The notes under the pieces: model-generated | Told to the model about the DNA's origin: nothing | Database searches by the model: none | What the model saw: only the letters and a program-made list of their open reading frames with translations | Shown: positions 1-4,544 of the stretch, piece by piece | Numbering within the stretch: position 1 is the stretch's first letter | How the letters are laid out: each line of letters opens with the position of its first letter | Position numbers and translations under genes: made by a program | From: an uncultured Treponema sp. | GTDB taxonomy: Bacteria; Spirochaetota; Spirochaetia; Treponematales; Treponemataceae | Direction of reading: 5' to 3' | Assembly: GCA_947176045.1 (NCBI GenBank) | Contig: CAMWPF010000122.1 | Location: forward strand, 1-5,477 | DNA: 5,477 nt

Positions 1-102
1 CCGCTGAACTTCCTGCTCATGCACGCCATGGGTCCGAACGTCGCCGGCGTCATCGGCACGGCGATTGCGGCGGGCGTCTTCATATCGACGTACGGCCACT
101 GA
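1..102 (+). CDS. oadB: Na+-translocating decarboxylase beta subunit, C-terminal end (5' partial)
   Basis: Frame 1 is open from the first base and ends at TGA 100-102, giving 33 residues that include the run NFLLMHAMGPNVAGVIGTA. This Gly/Ala-rich last membrane segment is characteristic of the beta subunit (OAD_beta family) of oxaloacetate, methylmalonyl-CoA and glutaconyl-CoA decarboxylases. In that family the beta subunit is the integral membrane part that couples decarboxylation of biotin-bound carboxylate to Na+ export. Only the tail is visible, so the substrate of the complex cannot be told; the symbol is a family label and gcdB or mmdB type is equally possible. The protein stops shortly after the conserved membrane segment, as is usual. 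A strong terminator follows 19 bases later, so it is the last gene of its transcription unit. Confidence 0.8.
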   Translation, partial: PLNFLLMHAMGPNVAGVIGTAIAAGVFISTYGH

Positions 103-121
103 TTTCTTTTGGCTGTGAACG

Positions 122-150
122 GGGCGGCGCATTTTGCGCCGCCCTTTTTT
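122..150 (+). terminator. Rho-independent terminator after the decarboxylase gene
   Basis: A perfect 10-bp stem (122-131 with 135-144, GGGCGGCGCA against TGCGCCGCCC) with a TTT loop is followed at once by six T (145-150) and then ATTT. It lies 19 bases past the stop of the upstream gene and closes that transcription unit. The GC-rich stem and T-tract are a textbook intrinsic terminator. Confidence 0.93.
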
Positions 151-417
151 ATTTATGCGGCGTGGCAGTCCGCAGACTCTGCCTTTAATTCCTTGGATCC
201 TGCAATCAGTGCGGAAGGGATGATTTGACAATTATGGTGCTTGCTGCCGATTTGAGAGGACTATCGCGCTAGGTACGACAAGCCCCATGTGGCAAATCCC
301 GCAGGCGCGGGCGAAAACAATGAGTTGGAAAAAGAAGCAGGGCAAGCGCGGTTGCTGCTGAAGAAGCCGATGCAACGGCGATTTTAGCATATACCAACGG
401 ACGGAACGAGAATTTTC
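151..417. other. Intergenic region without a supported gene; possible dispersed element
   Basis: No reading frame here has a ribosome binding site. A 63-codon frame on the minus strand (423 to 232) and a ~43-codon frame on the plus strand (256 to 387, closed by TAG, no ATG near its beginning) mirror each other codon on codon, so at most one can be real. The plus frame reads as a hydrophilic Glu/Lys-rich peptide, the minus frame as Arg/Gln/Leu/Phe-rich. A small perfect hairpin, CCCGC-AGGC-GCGGG, lies at 298-311. A TTGACA at 225-230 has no matching -10 box. The stretch ends where the 23-bp repeat array begins, which may mean the two form one element; its copy number cannot be judged from this window. 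Confidence 0.4.
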
Positions 418-532
418 AATCATTCAAACTTGCTAGTTTTAATGATTGAAACTAGCAGTTTTTAACCATTAAAACTGGCTGTTTTGAATGACTGAAACTA
501 GCAGGTTTTAATCATTGTAAATTGCAAGGGGA
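418..532. repeat. 23-bp-period tandem repeat array with internal palindromes
   Basis: Four contiguous 23-bp units lie at 418-440, 441-463, 464-486 and 487-509, and a decayed fifth starts at 510. Each begins AATSATT or a close variant, continues (G/C)AAACT, and ends in a T-run; units 2 and 4 both contain TGAAACTAGCAG. The units have inner dyads: AAACT-AGC-AGTTT in unit 2 and AAACT-TGCT-AGTTT in unit 1. Across the unit 1/2 junction there is a perfect 9-bp inverted repeat, TGCTAGTTT (431-439) with AAACTAGCA (449-457). There are no spacers between units, so this is not a CRISPR array. Its function is unknown; protein-binding iterons, an attachment or recombination site, or a decayed dispersed repeat are all possible. 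Confidence 0.8.
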
Positions 533-584
533 AATCAGCGAGCCAAGCAAGAAAGCCTGGCCCGGCGTGTAGTATCAGTCTGTT

Positions 585-962
585 TTATTTGCGTACATAA
601 GTGGCTGGTTCGCTGTATTGCGCAATGCCGAGCAGCTCAAAAATTCCGCCGATGGTGGTGAAATTGCATCCGCCTTCTTTTGCGCATTTGGGCAATTCTT
701 TATCGAACCAGTCTCTTGTGAAACTTGACGTTTCCTGCAAAACGGTGTACGCCTTGTAGAATTCTGTAAAGGTGACTCCTTTCTCGTGTCCTCTGGGATA
801 CTTGTCCGGATCATTTGTTGGAATTCGGTAAATCAATGCCTCTTCACCCCTTCTCATTCCTAAACCCTTGATTGTAAAATCATTTTCTGATTCTGGTTTT
901 GGAATGATTGTTCCGGCTGGCAATGATTTGATTTTCTGCGTCAATTCTTCTTTTGAAAGCAT
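585..962 (-). CDS. Uncharacterised 125-aa cytoplasmic protein
   Basis: I do not recognise this protein. It starts at ATG 962 with an excellent ribosome binding site (GGAGGAG at 968-974, 5 bases upstream) and ends at TAA 585-587, so it is very probably expressed. There is no signal peptide or membrane segment. The N-terminal ~20 residues look helical (MLSKEELTQKIKSLPAGTII). A basic stretch, GLGMRRGEEALIYRIPT, follows at about residues 34-50, then a mixed region and a Cys-containing segment (KCAKEGGCNFTTIGGIFELL, residues 92-111) before the C-terminus. Two cysteines five residues apart (93 and 98) do not make a recognisable metal site. Its base composition is near 44% G+C in the lines counted, far below the neighbouring operon, which suggests separate origin. 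It lies downstream of the SUMF1 lipoprotein on the same strand but behind a hairpin with its own candidate promoter, so it may be transcribed alone. I see no resemblance to the four-helix Avd protein of diversity-generating retroelements. Confidence 0.85.
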   Translation of the reverse strand: MLSKEELTQKIKSLPAGTIIPKPESENDFTIKGLGMRRGEEALIYRIPTNDPDKYPRGHEKGVTFTEFYKAYTVLQETSSFTRDWFDKELPKCAKEGGCNFTTIGGIFELLGIAQYSEPATYVRK

Positions 963-967
963 ATTTT

Positions 968-974
968 CTCCTCC
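968..974 (-). promoter_or_regulatory. Strong ribosome binding site of the 125-aa gene
   Basis: Read on the minus strand this is GGAGGAG, separated by AAAAT from the ATG at 962. It is the best Shine-Dalgarno match in the window and fixes the start of an otherwise unrecognised gene. Confidence 0.85.
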
Positions 975-985
975 AAAAATATTTA

Positions 986-1012
986 TTTATACCGTAGGGG
1001 ATGCGCTGTCAA
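986..1012 (-). promoter_or_regulatory. Candidate promoter of the 125-aa gene, overlapping a hairpin
   Basis: On the minus strand a perfect TTGACA (1012-1007) is followed after 15 bases by TATAAA (991-986), one mismatch from the -10 consensus. The spacer is two bases shorter than ideal. Transcription would begin near 979, leaving a short leader with the ribosome binding site at 974-968. The -35 box lies in the loop and upper stem of the palindrome at 994-1031, so formation of the cruciform or binding of a dyad-recognising protein would compete with RNA polymerase. Confidence 0.45.
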
Positions 1013-1031
1013 CGGCAGCGCGCGCCCCTAC
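994..1031. repeat. Two-tier palindromic hairpin between the lipoprotein and the 125-aa gene
   Basis: Outer arms GTAGGGG (994-1000) and CCCCTAC (1025-1031) and inner arms GCGCTG (1003-1008) and CAGCGC (1016-1021) are perfect inverted repeats with a 7-base loop (1009-1015). They are separated by a small AT/GCG internal loop. It begins 20 bases past the stop codon of the minus-strand lipoprotein gene. No uninterrupted T-run follows on the minus strand (ATAAATAAATATTTTT), so it would be at best an imperfect terminator. It could instead be a short dispersed palindromic repeat, an mRNA 3'-end stabiliser, or the hairpin found downstream of variable regions in retroelement target genes. Confidence 0.75.
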
Positions 1032-1051
1032 ATGGGTTCCCTTGTTTTGTC

Positions 1052-3190
1052 TTATTGCGCGGCGTTCTGCGCGACGCGGATGCCTGACTCTGAGGATCGA
1101 CGACCTAAACTATCGTAAGCATCATAAAAATAGCTCCGATAATAAATTGTGCAATATGTCTTGCTGTCACCAAAACTTCCTCCACGGTACACTTTCTTAG
1201 TATTTCCCTCATGCACGGGATTTGTCAATTCCCCGGTGCCGTAGCTTGCATAATAGTCGTAGCACCATTCCGCGGCGCTTCCGCTCATGTCGTAGATTCC
1301 GAGCTGGTTTGGCTTCTTGGTGCCGACAGGATGCGCCTCGCCGCTGCTGTCATAATACCACGCCACGTCGTCGATGTTGTTGCTGCCGCTGTAGATGGTG
1401 CGCGTTTCGGCGAGGCTTCCGCCGCCGGCGGCGTACTCCCATTCGCATTCGGTGGGCAGGCGGAAGCCGTTCTTCGTCCTGTCCCATTTGAACGTCCCGG
1501 ACGTGGAGGTGTCGTCGCGCCAGACGGAGCTTCCGCGGTAGTAGGCCGGCTCAAGCCCTTTGTATTCGCTGTACGCGTTGAGCCATACGCACGCCATGTT
1601 CCATGAAAAGTTCGTTGCCGGAACGAAGCTCTTGAACTCGTCGTTTGCGGCATAGCCTTTTTTGGCGTCGGCCAGCGTGTAGCCGTTTTGCCGCGCCCAG
1701 GTTGCAACCTCAAGCCACAGCTCGTAGGTCAGCTCGTATTTTGCGATGCGGAAGCCGCTCAGCGTGATGGTCGGGCGGGAGGCGGAGTCCGGGTCGCCCA
1801 TCTTGAATGTTCCGCCCGCAACGTCAGCCATCGCGCCGTAGTCCGTCCCCCACTGCGCGTACAGCGTGAGATTTTTGCTCGGCGCAACTGTCTGCCCTGC
1901 CGCATACGTCTGCCCGCTCGCGCCGTCCGCGCTGGCGCTCCAGGTGGTGAACGCATACCCGTTTTTGACAAGTCCGCCCGTGTTCGCGCTGACGGTGAAC
2001 AAACCGCCCTTTTCCACAAGGACGCGCTCCGGCACTGTTCCGCCGTCCGCGCCGTTCGCATCGTAGGTGATTGCGTACATTTCCGCCGTCCATTTTGCGT
2101 ACAGCGTGATGTCGCGCGCGACGTCGTAGGGAAAGGCGATTTTTGATTCGTCCGAAAGGCCCGCGTCCGCGTACCATCCGGCAAACATCTTGCCGTCGAG
2201 CGCCGTCGCCGGGCTTTCCTCGATGCGGGCCGCCTCCCGTGCGGGAACGGCCGAGCCGCCGTTCACCTCAAACGTGACGGTAAAATTCTGCGCCCATTTT
2301 GCATAGAACGTCGTGTCGCGCGAAAGCACCTGCGGAAATTCCGCCGCTTCTGAAAGCGCGCCGTCCATGTACCAGCCGAGGAACGTGAACCCCGCGCGTT
2401 CCGGCGCGGGAACGCCTTCGAGCGTCCGGGCGCGGAAGGGTGCGGTTCCGCTGCCGCCGTCCGCCTCCAGCGTTACAAGGTACGTCGGAAGCCATTTCGC
2501 GTACAGCGCCGCGTCCGCCGTTACGGAGTACGGTTCTTCCGCCGCGCTTCCTGCGCAGGACGGAGACGCGTACCATCCGGCAAATTCGTATTCCTCGCCG
2601 CGGACTGGCTTCGGCAGCGATTCGATGACTGCCGCCGTAATCGGAGCGACTGCCGTGCCGCCGTTCGCCTCAAAGATGACGGTAAAATTTTTCAGCCATT
2701 TTGCGTAGAGCGTCGTGTCGCCGTCGAGTTCGAGCGGAAAGGCCGCCGCTTCCGAAAGCGCGCCGTCCATGTACCAGCCGCCGAACGTGAATCCGTCCTT
2801 CTCCGGCGTCCGCGGCGGGGCGGAAATCGTGTGCGCCGTTACGGATGCAACCGCTGTTCCGCCGCCAGTATCGAACGCGACGGTGTATTTTTGCAGCCAC
2901 TTCGCGTACAGCGTCATGTCCTCCCGCACATCGAACGGAAAGACGACGGCCGCCTCCCGAAAGTCCGAGGACTCATACCAGCCTTCGAATTCGCAGTTTT
3001 CTTTTGCCGTCTGCGGCGCGCTGTTGATTCTGTCAGTCCGCAGGGATCCGACGGCGCTGCCGCCGTCCGTGCTGAATTCGACCTTGTGCAGTCCCGTACT
3101 CTGGATGAACAGCGGATTCTCGCACGCCGCCAGAAGAACGGACGCTGCTGCGGCGGAGATGAGCCGCCGCGCCTTCGTAATGACCTTCAT
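1052..3190 (-). CDS. Surface lipoprotein with six InlB-type repeats and a C-terminal SUMF1/C-type-lectin-like domain
   Basis: About 712 aa from the preferred ATG at 3190. The ATG at 3196 abuts the Shine-Dalgarno with no spacing, while 3190 has 6 bases. Residues 1-23 are a lipoprotein signal with lipobox LLAAC (lipidated Cys23). Six Listeria-Bacteroides/InlB B-repeats (Flg_new-like) follow at about 37-98, 103-165, 170-233, 238-299, 304-367 and 372-447. Each has the VxFxxxGG...GWY...LYAKW pattern; the sixth is longer and more divergent. Residues 455-712 are a SUMF1 domain with GGTFKMGD, GFRLPTECEWEYAA (about 575-588), LGIYDMSGSAAEW, RGGSF (669-673) and GIRVA (703-707). True formylglycine-generating enzymes have two copper-binding cysteines eight residues apart from the GGS motif and five from each other. 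Here, aligned from GGS, the first is Asp675 and only the second (Cys680) is kept, so catalysis is unlikely and ligand binding on a C-type-lectin fold is favoured. It is the second gene of an operon, 15 bases after the CsgG-like gene. The last ~60 codons are much AT-richer than the rest. Confidence 0.93.
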   Translation of the reverse strand: MKVITKARRLISAAAASVLLAACENPLFIQSTGLHKVEFSTDGGSAVGSLRTDRINSAPQTAKENCEFEGWYESSDFREAAVVFPFDVREDMTLYAKWLQKYTVAFDTGGGTAVASVTAHTISAPPRTPEKDGFTFGGWYMDGALSEAAAFPLELDGDTTLYAKWLKNFTVIFEANGGTAVAPITAAVIESLPKPVRGEEYEFAGWYASPSCAGSAAEEPYSVTADAALYAKWLPTYLVTLEADGGSGTAPFRARTLEGVPAPERAGFTFLGWYMDGALSEAAEFPQVLSRDTTFYAKWAQNFTVTFEVNGGSAVPAREAARIEESPATALDGKMFAGWYADAGLSDESKIAFPYDVARDITLYAKWTAEMYAITYDANGADGGTVPERVLVEKGGLFTVSANTGGLVKNGYAFTTWSASADGASGQTYAAGQTVAPSKNLTLYAQWGTDYGAMADVAGGTFKMGDPDSASRPTITLSGFRIAKYELTYELWLEVATWARQNGYTLADAKKGYAANDEFKSFVPATNFSWNMACVWLNAYSEYKGLEPAYYRGSSVWRDDTSTSGTFKWDRTKNGFRLPTECEWEYAAGGGSLAETRTIYSGSNNIDDVAWYYDSSGEAHPVGTKKPNQLGIYDMSGSAAEWCYDYYASYGTGELTNPVHEGNTKKVYRGGSFGDSKTYCTIYYRSYFYDAYDSLGRRSSESGIRVAQNAAQ
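1103..1174 (-). other. Putative variable-region-like segment of the SUMF1 domain
   Basis: Codons 673-696 of the lipoprotein lie between the conserved RGGSF and GIRVA motifs. Nineteen of these 24 codons end in a pyrimidine, and the residues are mostly Tyr, Ser, Asp and Gly with one Cys. In C-type-lectin-fold targets of diversity-generating retroelements, such as Treponema denticola TvpA, the binding residues vary at the same place because AAY codons of a template are randomised at adenine. The frame RGGS-x(7)-C-...-R-...-GIR seen here matches that arrangement. The same segment is also naturally variable among ordinary SUMF1 paralogues, and no template repeat is in the window. Confidence 0.3.
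1850..3082 (-). repeat. Coding array of six ~200-bp InlB-type repeats
   Basis: The part of the lipoprotein gene for residues 37-447 is made of six repeats of roughly 66-76 codons, each ending in the codons for LYAKW or a close variant. Most are diverged in DNA, but repeats 2 and 4 share a 38-base block (2743-2780 and 2341-2378) with a single mismatch, both encoding AAFPx-proximal GWYMDGALSEAA. Such blocks point to recent duplication or gene conversion inside the array. In surface proteins these beta-grasp-like repeats commonly act as a stalk or adhesive spacer. Confidence 0.88.
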
Positions 3191-3196
3191 ATGCAT

Positions 3197-3206
3197 CCTC
3201 CCTTCC
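3197..3206 (-). promoter_or_regulatory. Ribosome binding site that selects the lipoprotein start
   Basis: Read on the minus strand, GGAAGGGAGG begins on the last base of the upstream gene's TAG stop codon and is followed by ATGCATATGAAG. The first ATG (3196) would have zero spacing and the second (3190) has six bases, so the second is the likely start. The overlap of stop codon and Shine-Dalgarno indicates translational coupling of the two genes. Confidence 0.8.
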
Positions 3207-4114
3207 TAAAATCTGACGCCGAAATTGACGCCCGCTCCGAACAGATACGGATAGCCGCCGCGGACTTCCGGCTCGATGTAGAAGTGCTCCAGCCCGAACC
3301 TGAATCCGATGGCGGCTCCCGCGTCGAACGCGTAGCGCAGCTGCGAATCCACGAAGATGACGGACGCGCCGCACTGCCCTTCGATGTAGAGTCCTGTTGA
3401 CGGCTCCCCGGAGGGCGATACGGCGTAGAGGCGCAGTGCGGCGAGCGGCTCCAGCGTTGTGATTGCGGCGTCCGTATTCGCAACGTCGTATGACACGAGG
3501 ACCTTTATGCCGCCCGCAATCCGCCGCGTGAAGCTGTAGTCGAACGTCATTCCGCCGCCGAGCGCGGCTCCTTCGATGGAATTCTTGCTGCATTCCGCGC
3601 GCAGTCCGAGCGCCGTCTTGCGGTAGAGTGCGGCGCGTCCGAGGAGCTGCTCCGCCTTCGACGAGCGCGGCACGGTGTATGTCCGCAGCAGAATGTACGC
3701 GCCGGTCTCAACGTCGAGCATCCGCAGTTCCAGCGTGTATTTGTTGTCAAGCTCCTTCATCTGTCCGAACGCGATTGCCGTCGCGCCGAGCCGCTGGCAG
3801 ATGGAAAGCGCCGTCTCGTCGCTGACAAGCCCGGTCATCTGGAAATTCAGTTCCCGGTTCACCTTGTCCATGTGCGCGCGCGTAACGACTTTTACGGCTC
3901 CCGCCTCCGTCGCCTTGGCTGTGAGCTGCGTCTGTATGTATTCGGACATATCCTGCGTCGGAGCGGAGAAGGCGAGGATGCAGAGGATTGCGTCCCTTTC
4001 AAGCGGCGCGACCATGTCCGCGCCGGCCTTGTTCAAGATGGAATCGATGTCTTCGCTTGCGGCGCAGGCGAGATGCACCGCCGCAAGCAGAAGCGCTGCG
4101 GCTATTTTCTTCAT
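3206..4114 (-). CDS. Exported CsgG-like domain protein with C-terminal outer-membrane-barrel-like half
   Basis: 302 aa. Residues 1-18 are a signal peptide (MKKIAAALLLAAVHLACA) with a plausible signal peptidase I site after Ala18. A Cys at 17 is preceded by His at -3, so a lipobox is unlikely. Residues ~40-148 fit the CsgG/FlgO/LpoB-type fold: a strand AILCILAFS, then VKVVTRAHMDKVNRELNFQ, then SDETALSICQRLGATAIAFG, then TLELRMLDVETGAYILLRTYTV. Residues ~183-302 alternate small and aromatic residues (GGGMTFDYSF, GGIKVLVSYDV, LRLYAV, GLYIEGQCGASVIFV, LRYAFDAGAAIGFRFG, FYIEPEVRGGYPYLFGAGVNFGVRF). The chain ends in Phe, as outer-membrane beta-barrel proteins do. CsgG-type domains take part in outer-membrane secretion or periplasmic assembly; the barrel half is an inference from pattern. 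It is first in an operon with the SUMF1 lipoprotein and has a good sigma70-type promoter. Its ribosome binding site is only modest (AGGGA 8-9 bases upstream of the ATG). Confidence 0.88.
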   Translation of the reverse strand: MKKIAAALLLAAVHLACAASEDIDSILNKAGADMVAPLERDAILCILAFSAPTQDMSEYIQTQLTAKATEAGAVKVVTRAHMDKVNRELNFQMTGLVSDETALSICQRLGATAIAFGQMKELDNKYTLELRMLDVETGAYILLRTYTVPRSSKAEQLLGRAALYRKTALGLRAECSKNSIEGAALGGGMTFDYSFTRRIAGGIKVLVSYDVANTDAAITTLEPLAALRLYAVSPSGEPSTGLYIEGQCGASVIFVDSQLRYAFDAGAAIGFRFGLEHFYIEPEVRGGYPYLFGAGVNFGVRF

Positions 4115-4127
4115 GTTCTGTCCCTGA

Positions 4128-4203
4128 TTTATTCTATAAATATGAATTTTATTCTAACAGATGTTTGTGCGTTTTTCAATCTGACAGATAGAGTTTTATT
4201 CTA
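4128..4203. promoter_or_regulatory. Three copies of TTTATTCTA: candidate operator sites
   Basis: The 9-mer TTTATTCTA (TAGAATAAA on the minus strand) occurs at 4128-4136, 4148-4156 and 4195-4203. The first two are exactly 20 bp apart, about two helical turns. In addition CTAACAGAT (4154-4162) and CTGACAGAT (4181-4189) match at 8 of 9 bases. All fall in the 101-bp gap between the divergent XRE regulator and the CsgG-like operon. The middle copy includes the operon's -10 box and the last sits 12 bases before the regulator's start codon. This layout fits repression by the neighbouring XRE protein, though A+T richness could account for some of the recurrence. Confidence 0.5.
4151..4179 (-). promoter_or_regulatory. 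Sigma70-type promoter of the CsgG-like/lipoprotein operon
   Basis: On the minus strand TTGAAA (4179-4174) and TAGAAT (4156-4151) are separated by exactly 17 bases; each differs from the consensus at one position. Transcription would start near 4144, giving a leader of about 30 bases before the ATG at 4114. The -10 box is part of one of three repeated 9-mers, so a protein bound there would block the promoter. Confidence 0.65.
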
Positions 4204-4215
4204 AAGGTAGAAGCT

Positions 4216-4527
4216 ATGACAGAAACAGAAGTCCGCGCCTTGTTCGGTTGGAATCTCAAGCGTCTGCGCAAGCTGCGGGGCGTTTCGCAAATGCAGCTTG
4301 CGGATTCCGTGAACATGGCGTTCACGTTCATCAGCGACATCGAGAACGGCAAGAAATGGGTTTCGCCGGAAACCATTGCGAAATTCACGCAGTCGCTGAA
4401 CGCGGAGCCGCACCACTTCTTTCTTCCGAAGGAATATGAACTGAAAGAATCATCCGATGTCGCCGCGTTCGCGCAGGAAATCAGCGATGCGCTGGAAAAT
4501 GCGAAGCTGCGGTATCTGGTGAAGTGA
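4216..4527 (+). CDS. XRE-family helix-turn-helix transcriptional regulator
   Basis: 103 aa, the size of minimal single-domain XRE regulators. Residues ~11-69 form the five-helix HTH_3 fold: NLKRLRKLRG (helix 1), SQMQLADSV (helix 2), MAFTFISDIENGKKW (recognition helix 3 with the typical ISxIENGKxxP-like signature), then SPETIAKFTQSLNAEPHHFF. The remaining ~33 residues are a short charged helix likely used for dimerisation. It starts at ATG 4216 with AAGG at 4204-4207, a weak Shine-Dalgarno 8 bases upstream. It is divergent from the CsgG-like/lipoprotein operon, with repeated 9-mers between them, so control of that operon and of itself is the natural inference. Cognate ligand is unknown. It runs convergently into the OmpA-family gene, with 17 bases between stop codons. 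Confidence 0.92.
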   Translation: MTETEVRALFGWNLKRLRKLRGVSQMQLADSVNMAFTFISDIENGKKWVSPETIAKFTQSLNAEPHHFFLPKEYELKESSDVAAFAQEISDALENAKLRYLVK

Positions 4528-4544
4528 CGGAGCGCCCGCCGCGG

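Noticed and set aside
225..253. Plus-strand promoter starting from TTGACA at 225
   Set aside because: No acceptable -10 box 15-18 bases downstream and no gene follows.
232..423. 63-codon minus-strand ORF
   Set aside because: No ribosome binding site before its ATG, a mirrored open frame on the other strand, and no recognisable domain.
418..532. CRISPR array
   Set aside because: The 23-bp units are contiguous with no unique spacers, and the units themselves are diverged.
542..561. Terminator of the 125-aa gene
   Set aside because: The GCCAaGC/GCcTGGC stem has a mismatch and no T-run on the minus strand.
1..1051. DGR template repeat, Avd or reverse transcriptase downstream of the SUMF1 gene
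   Set aside because: No near-copy of the C-terminal coding segment was seen by eye, the 125-aa protein does not look like a four-helix Avd, and there is no reverse transcriptase frame.
1211..1713. Long plus- and minus-strand frames overlapping the SUMF1 domain
   Set aside because: Arg/Ala/Pro-rich shadows of a GC-rich gene; the 714-codon minus frame has clear domains throughout.
1052..1828. Active formylglycine-generating (sulfatase-maturing) enzyme
   Set aside because: One of the two active-site cysteine positions is Asp, and the domain sits on a lipid-anchored repeat stalk.
1688..3400. Several 100-190-codon frames on both strands over the InlB repeats
   Set aside because: Low-complexity antisense or frame-shifted shadows; they lack start signals and the real frame shows repeating GWY and LYAKW motifs.
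4063..4114. Lipobox in the CsgG-like protein (Cys17)
   Set aside because: His at position -3 does not fit even a relaxed spirochete lipobox; an Ala-X-Ala signal peptidase I site is better.
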